Part shown: piece by piece, positions 61,872 through 64,000 of the stretch
Position numbering within the stretch: the stretch's first letter is position 1
Layout of the letters: each line of letters starts with the position of its first letter
NCBI RefSeq assembly: GCF_007625075.1
Contig: NZ_QMIE01000009.1
Coordinates: forward strand, 1 to 64,000
Length of the DNA: 64,000 nt
Direction: 5' to 3'
Origin: Oceanidesulfovibrio indonesiensis
Lineage (GTDB): Bacteria > Desulfobacterota > Desulfovibrionia > Desulfovibrionales > Desulfovibrionaceae
Notes under the pieces: model-generated
What the model was told of the DNA's origin: nothing
Database searches by the model: none
The model's input: only the letters and a program-made list of their open reading frames with translations
Made by a program: the position numbers and the translations under genes

Positions 61872-62806
61872 GCGAATCTCTCGTGATGGTGGCGATACTT
61901 GCCGCCATCGTCATCATCCTGTTTCTCAAGACGGCGCGCGTGGTGCCGCAGAAGTCCGAGTTCGTGGTGGAACGGCTCGGCAGGTATTACAAGACCCTCG
62001 GTGCGGGCTTCCATATCCTCATTCCTTTCCTGGACCGCGTGGCCTACAAGCGCAGTCTGAAGGAAGAGGTCATGGACATCCCCTCGCAGATCTGCATCAC
62101 ACGGGACAACGTCTCCGTGGAGGTGGACGGGGTGATCTACCTCATGGTGGTCGATTCCAAACTCTCCAGCTACGGCATCGAGAACTACAAGGTGGGCGCC
62201 AGCCAGCTGGCGCAGACGTCCCTGCGCTCTGCCATCGGCAAGATCGACCTGGACAAAACCTTCGAGGAGCGCGAATCCATCAACCAGCAGGTAGTGGAAG
62301 CCGTGGACGAGGCGGCCCAGAACTGGGGCGTGAAGGTGTTGCGTTACGAAATCAAGGACATCACCCCGCCCAACTCGGTGATGGCCGCCATGGAAGGGCA
62401 GATGAAGGCCGAGCGCGAGAAGCGCGCCGCTATCTCCATCTCCGAAGGCGACCGCCAGTCGCGCATCAACCGCGCCGAAGGCGCCCGGCAGGAGGCCATC
62501 GCCTTGTCCGAAGGCGAGAAAATGAAACGCATCAACGAGGCCGAAGGCCGCGCCCGGGAAATCGAACTCTTTGCCGACGCCACGGCCCAGGGCATCCGAA
62601 CCGTGGCCGAAGCGCTGGCCGAGCGCGGCGGCGTGGCCGCCGCCAACCTGCGAATCGCCGAGCGCTACATCCAGGAGTTCGGCAACATCGCCAAGGAAAC
62701 CAACACACTGGTCATTCCCTCCAACGTCTCCGATGTCTCCAGCATGGTCGCCACGCTGACCACTGTGCTGGAGGGCGTGCAGTCGAAGAAGGGGGATAAG
62801 GAATAA
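61868..62806 (+). CDS. SPFH/paraslipin (stomatin-like) membrane protein
   Basis: 312 residues. One N-terminal span (about 5-22) precedes an SPFH domain (RVVPQKSEFVVERLGRYYKTL, then SVEVDGVIYLMVVDS). A long Ala/Glu-rich coiled coil follows (EREKRAAISISEGDRQSRINRAEGARQEA). It forms membrane oligomers that scaffold proteases and other proteins. With NfeD it makes the usual two-gene unit. Confidence 0.9.
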   Translation: MSESLVMVAILAAIVIILFLKTARVVPQKSEFVVERLGRYYKTLGAGFHILIPFLDRVAYKRSLKEEVMDIPSQICITRDNVSVEVDGVIYLMVVDSKLSSYGIENYKVGASQLAQTSLRSAIGKIDLDKTFEERESINQQVVEAVDEAAQNWGVKVLRYEIKDITPPNSVMAAMEGQMKAEREKRAAISISEGDRQSRINRAEGARQEAIALSEGEKMKRINEAEGRAREIELFADATAQGIRTVAEALAERGGVAAANLRIAERYIQEFGNIAKETNTLVIPSNVSDVSSMVATLTTVLEGVQSKKGDKE

Positions 62807-62850
62807 CACTGCTGACTGACAGACCATTTTTTTCCCGTGCCCAAACGATG

Positions 62851-62885
62851 AAGCCCCGACCGCATCCACGGCCGGGGCTTATTAT
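62851..62885. terminator. terminator between the paraslipin and peptidase genes
   Basis: GCCCCGACCG pairs with CGGCCGGGGC (one mismatch) across a 6-nt loop, followed by TTATTATTT on the plus strand. It serves the paraslipin gene and perhaps the convergent peptidase gene. Confidence 0.75.
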
Positions 62886-62911
62886 TTGCTGAATGCCGGC
62901 GTCGCGGCATC

Positions 62912-64000
62912 CTACGGTTGCAGCGTCACCTCGTAGGCCTTGTCCAGCTGCAGGTACTTATTCGCGAGTTCTTTGAGGTCCGCGGCTGTCAGAGACTGGG
63001 CCGCCTCAATGGCCTCGCGGTTCAGATCATGCGGCAGGCCCTGCGCCATCAGGCCCGAGGCTTCAGTGGACCGGCTCAGCAGGCTCTGGTGCTCGCGGTA
63101 GTAGTCGCCTGAAAGCTGGTTTTTGCCGCGTTCCACGCTCTCCTCGTCCATGGGAGTTTCGTGCAGCCGGGTGATAAGGGTGCGGAAGCCTTCCCGCGCC
63201 TGGTCGAGCTTCTCCGGCGAGGTGCCGATGTAGAAGGCGAGGAAGCCGGACTCCGGGCTCTGCCAGAGGAAGGTGGAAACGGAGTAGCCCAGGCCCTGTT
63301 CGTCTCGCAGGGTGCGGAAGAGCGGGCCGCTCATGCCGCCCAAAGAGTTGCGCAGCAGGCGCAGTCCCGGGCCGTCCTCCTGACCCTGGCCGGGCACCGG
63401 GAAGACCAGCAGCAGGTGCGCCTGGTTGCGGTCCTCCATGTGCAGGGCGAACTCACGGACATCACGCCATGCGGGCGCGGTGAAGGCAACGGGATCGTCC
63501 GTTGCCGGCAGTTCTTCGGCCAGGCGCTCGGCCGTCGCGACCACGATTTCGCGATCGAAATCGCCGCACACGGACATCACCCACGGCTGGCTGCGCTGCT
63601 GTTCCCAGAGCGCCAGCACGTCTTCGCGTGTCAGGGCCTCCAGGTCGTCCGGCTGGCCCATGTGGTAGTAGCCGTATGGGTGGTCCATGAACAGCTGTGG
63701 GAAAAGCTCGCGGAACATGCGGCCCATGGGCTGGTCCTCGCGTTTCATGATGGTGGCCAGCTGGTTGTTCTTTTCCCGCGCCACCTCTTCTTTCGGGAAC
63801 GTGGGCTCGGTGAGGACCTGGACGACGAGGTCGAGCACGTCCTCAGAAAAGCGAGTGGGGAACTTGGCAGAGACGCCCAACAGGTCGCGGCCGGCGCTGG
63901 TGTTCAGATCCGCGGCGCGGGCCGAGAGATAGTCCTGAATCTCGGTGGTGGACATCCCTTGCACGCCCCGCGGCAGCACGCGGCCCAGAAGTTCGGAGAG
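62912..64000 (-). CDS. M16-family zinc peptidase, C-terminal part (N-terminus beyond window)
   Basis: The frame is open to the window end (about 362 residues) and enters at LSELLGR. It has the typical M16 second-half features: VSAKFPTRFSEDVLDLVVQVLTEPTFPKEEVAREK, then MGQPDDLEALTREDVLAL, then GGMSGPLFRTLRDEQGLGYSVS (the R/Y pair contacting substrate). The zinc motif HxxEH is not in this part and must lie upstream. It would be a presequence- or pitrilysin-like peptidase; location cannot be told. Confidence 0.85.
   Translation of the reverse strand, partial: LSELLGRVLPRGVQGMSTTEIQDYLSARAADLNTSAGRDLLGVSAKFPTRFSEDVLDLVVQVLTEPTFPKEEVAREKNNQLATIMKREDQPMGRMFRELFPQLFMDHPYGYYHMGQPDDLEALTREDVLALWEQQRSQPWVMSVCGDFDREIVVATAERLAEELPATDDPVAFTAPAWRDVREFALHMEDRNQAHLLLVFPVPGQGQEDGPGLRLLRNSLGGMSGPLFRTLRDEQGLGYSVSTFLWQSPESGFLAFYIGTSPEKLDQAREGFRTLITRLHETPMDEESVERGKNQLSGDYYREHQSLLSRSTEASGLMAQGLPHDLNREAIEAAQSLTAADLKELANKYLQLDKAYEVTLQP

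Overview
The window is GC-rich DNA from a sulfate-reducing member of the Desulfovibrionales (Desulfovibrionaceae-like; genus not resolved). The main evidence is a complete dsrMKJOP membrane complex. It is supported by the anaerobe-specific orange-protein (ORP/Mrp) cluster with its sigma-54 activator, hypAB, and a periplasmic CbiK-type cobaltochelatase, all typical of this order. I saw no rRNA, tRNA or CRISPR array.

Layout. 1-1700: the 3' end of an ISL3-type transposase and an AT-richer methyltransferase gene, probably a small acquired patch. 1719-7352 (minus): an RsbRD_N-like regulator followed by dsrM-K-J-O-P. 7984-13709 (plus): a LolA-like protein, agmatine deiminase, a lipoprotein, a 53-aa acidic protein with a REC-PAS-histidine kinase, and a lipoprotein S49 protease. 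13750-15423 (minus): a protein with five zinc ribbons and a PilZ domain. 15772-22813 (minus): the ORP cluster (mrp-ORP fusion, two ferredoxin-containing MinD ATPases, a Gly/Arg-rich protein, ORP, a NifX-like protein) behind a predicted sigma-54 promoter with IHF and upstream palindromic sites. The activator gene and hypB-hypA lie upstream on the same strand. 23178-31558 (plus): a branched-chain-type ABC importer (livG, H, M, K, F) with an acyl-CoA synthetase, a CBS-ACT protein and two small membrane proteins built in.

31857-37787: a TPR protein, an unknown protein, a PHP phosphoesterase, an AMIN-domain protein, an FAD oxidoreductase, a PII protein lacking the uridylylation tyrosine, and a PilZ protein. 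38348-42335 (plus): a DMT exporter, a zinc-ribbon microprotein and a polar amino-acid ABC importer. 42824-48517 (minus): MgtE, QueD and DnaE. 48699-55158: an LCAT-like hydrolase, phosphoglucomutase, a methyltransferase, the YchF GTPase and a zinc-ribbon-PilZ protein. 55213-59975 (minus): a B12 operon (cbiK, btuC, btuD, btuF, cobI) under a cobalamin riboswitch with a clear terminator. 60124-64000: a second DMT transporter, an NfeD/paraslipin pair, and the 3' part of an M16 peptidase gene.

Two dispersed intergenic repeat families are visible. One is a MITE-like element of about 127 bp with long terminal inverted repeats ending in TATTACTGGGAGCA. The other is a looser repeat of about 150 bp that begins at or just after stop codons. 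Both mark gene ends and small insertion points.

Genes are assigned from the translated sequences by motif and family recognition. No database search was possible.
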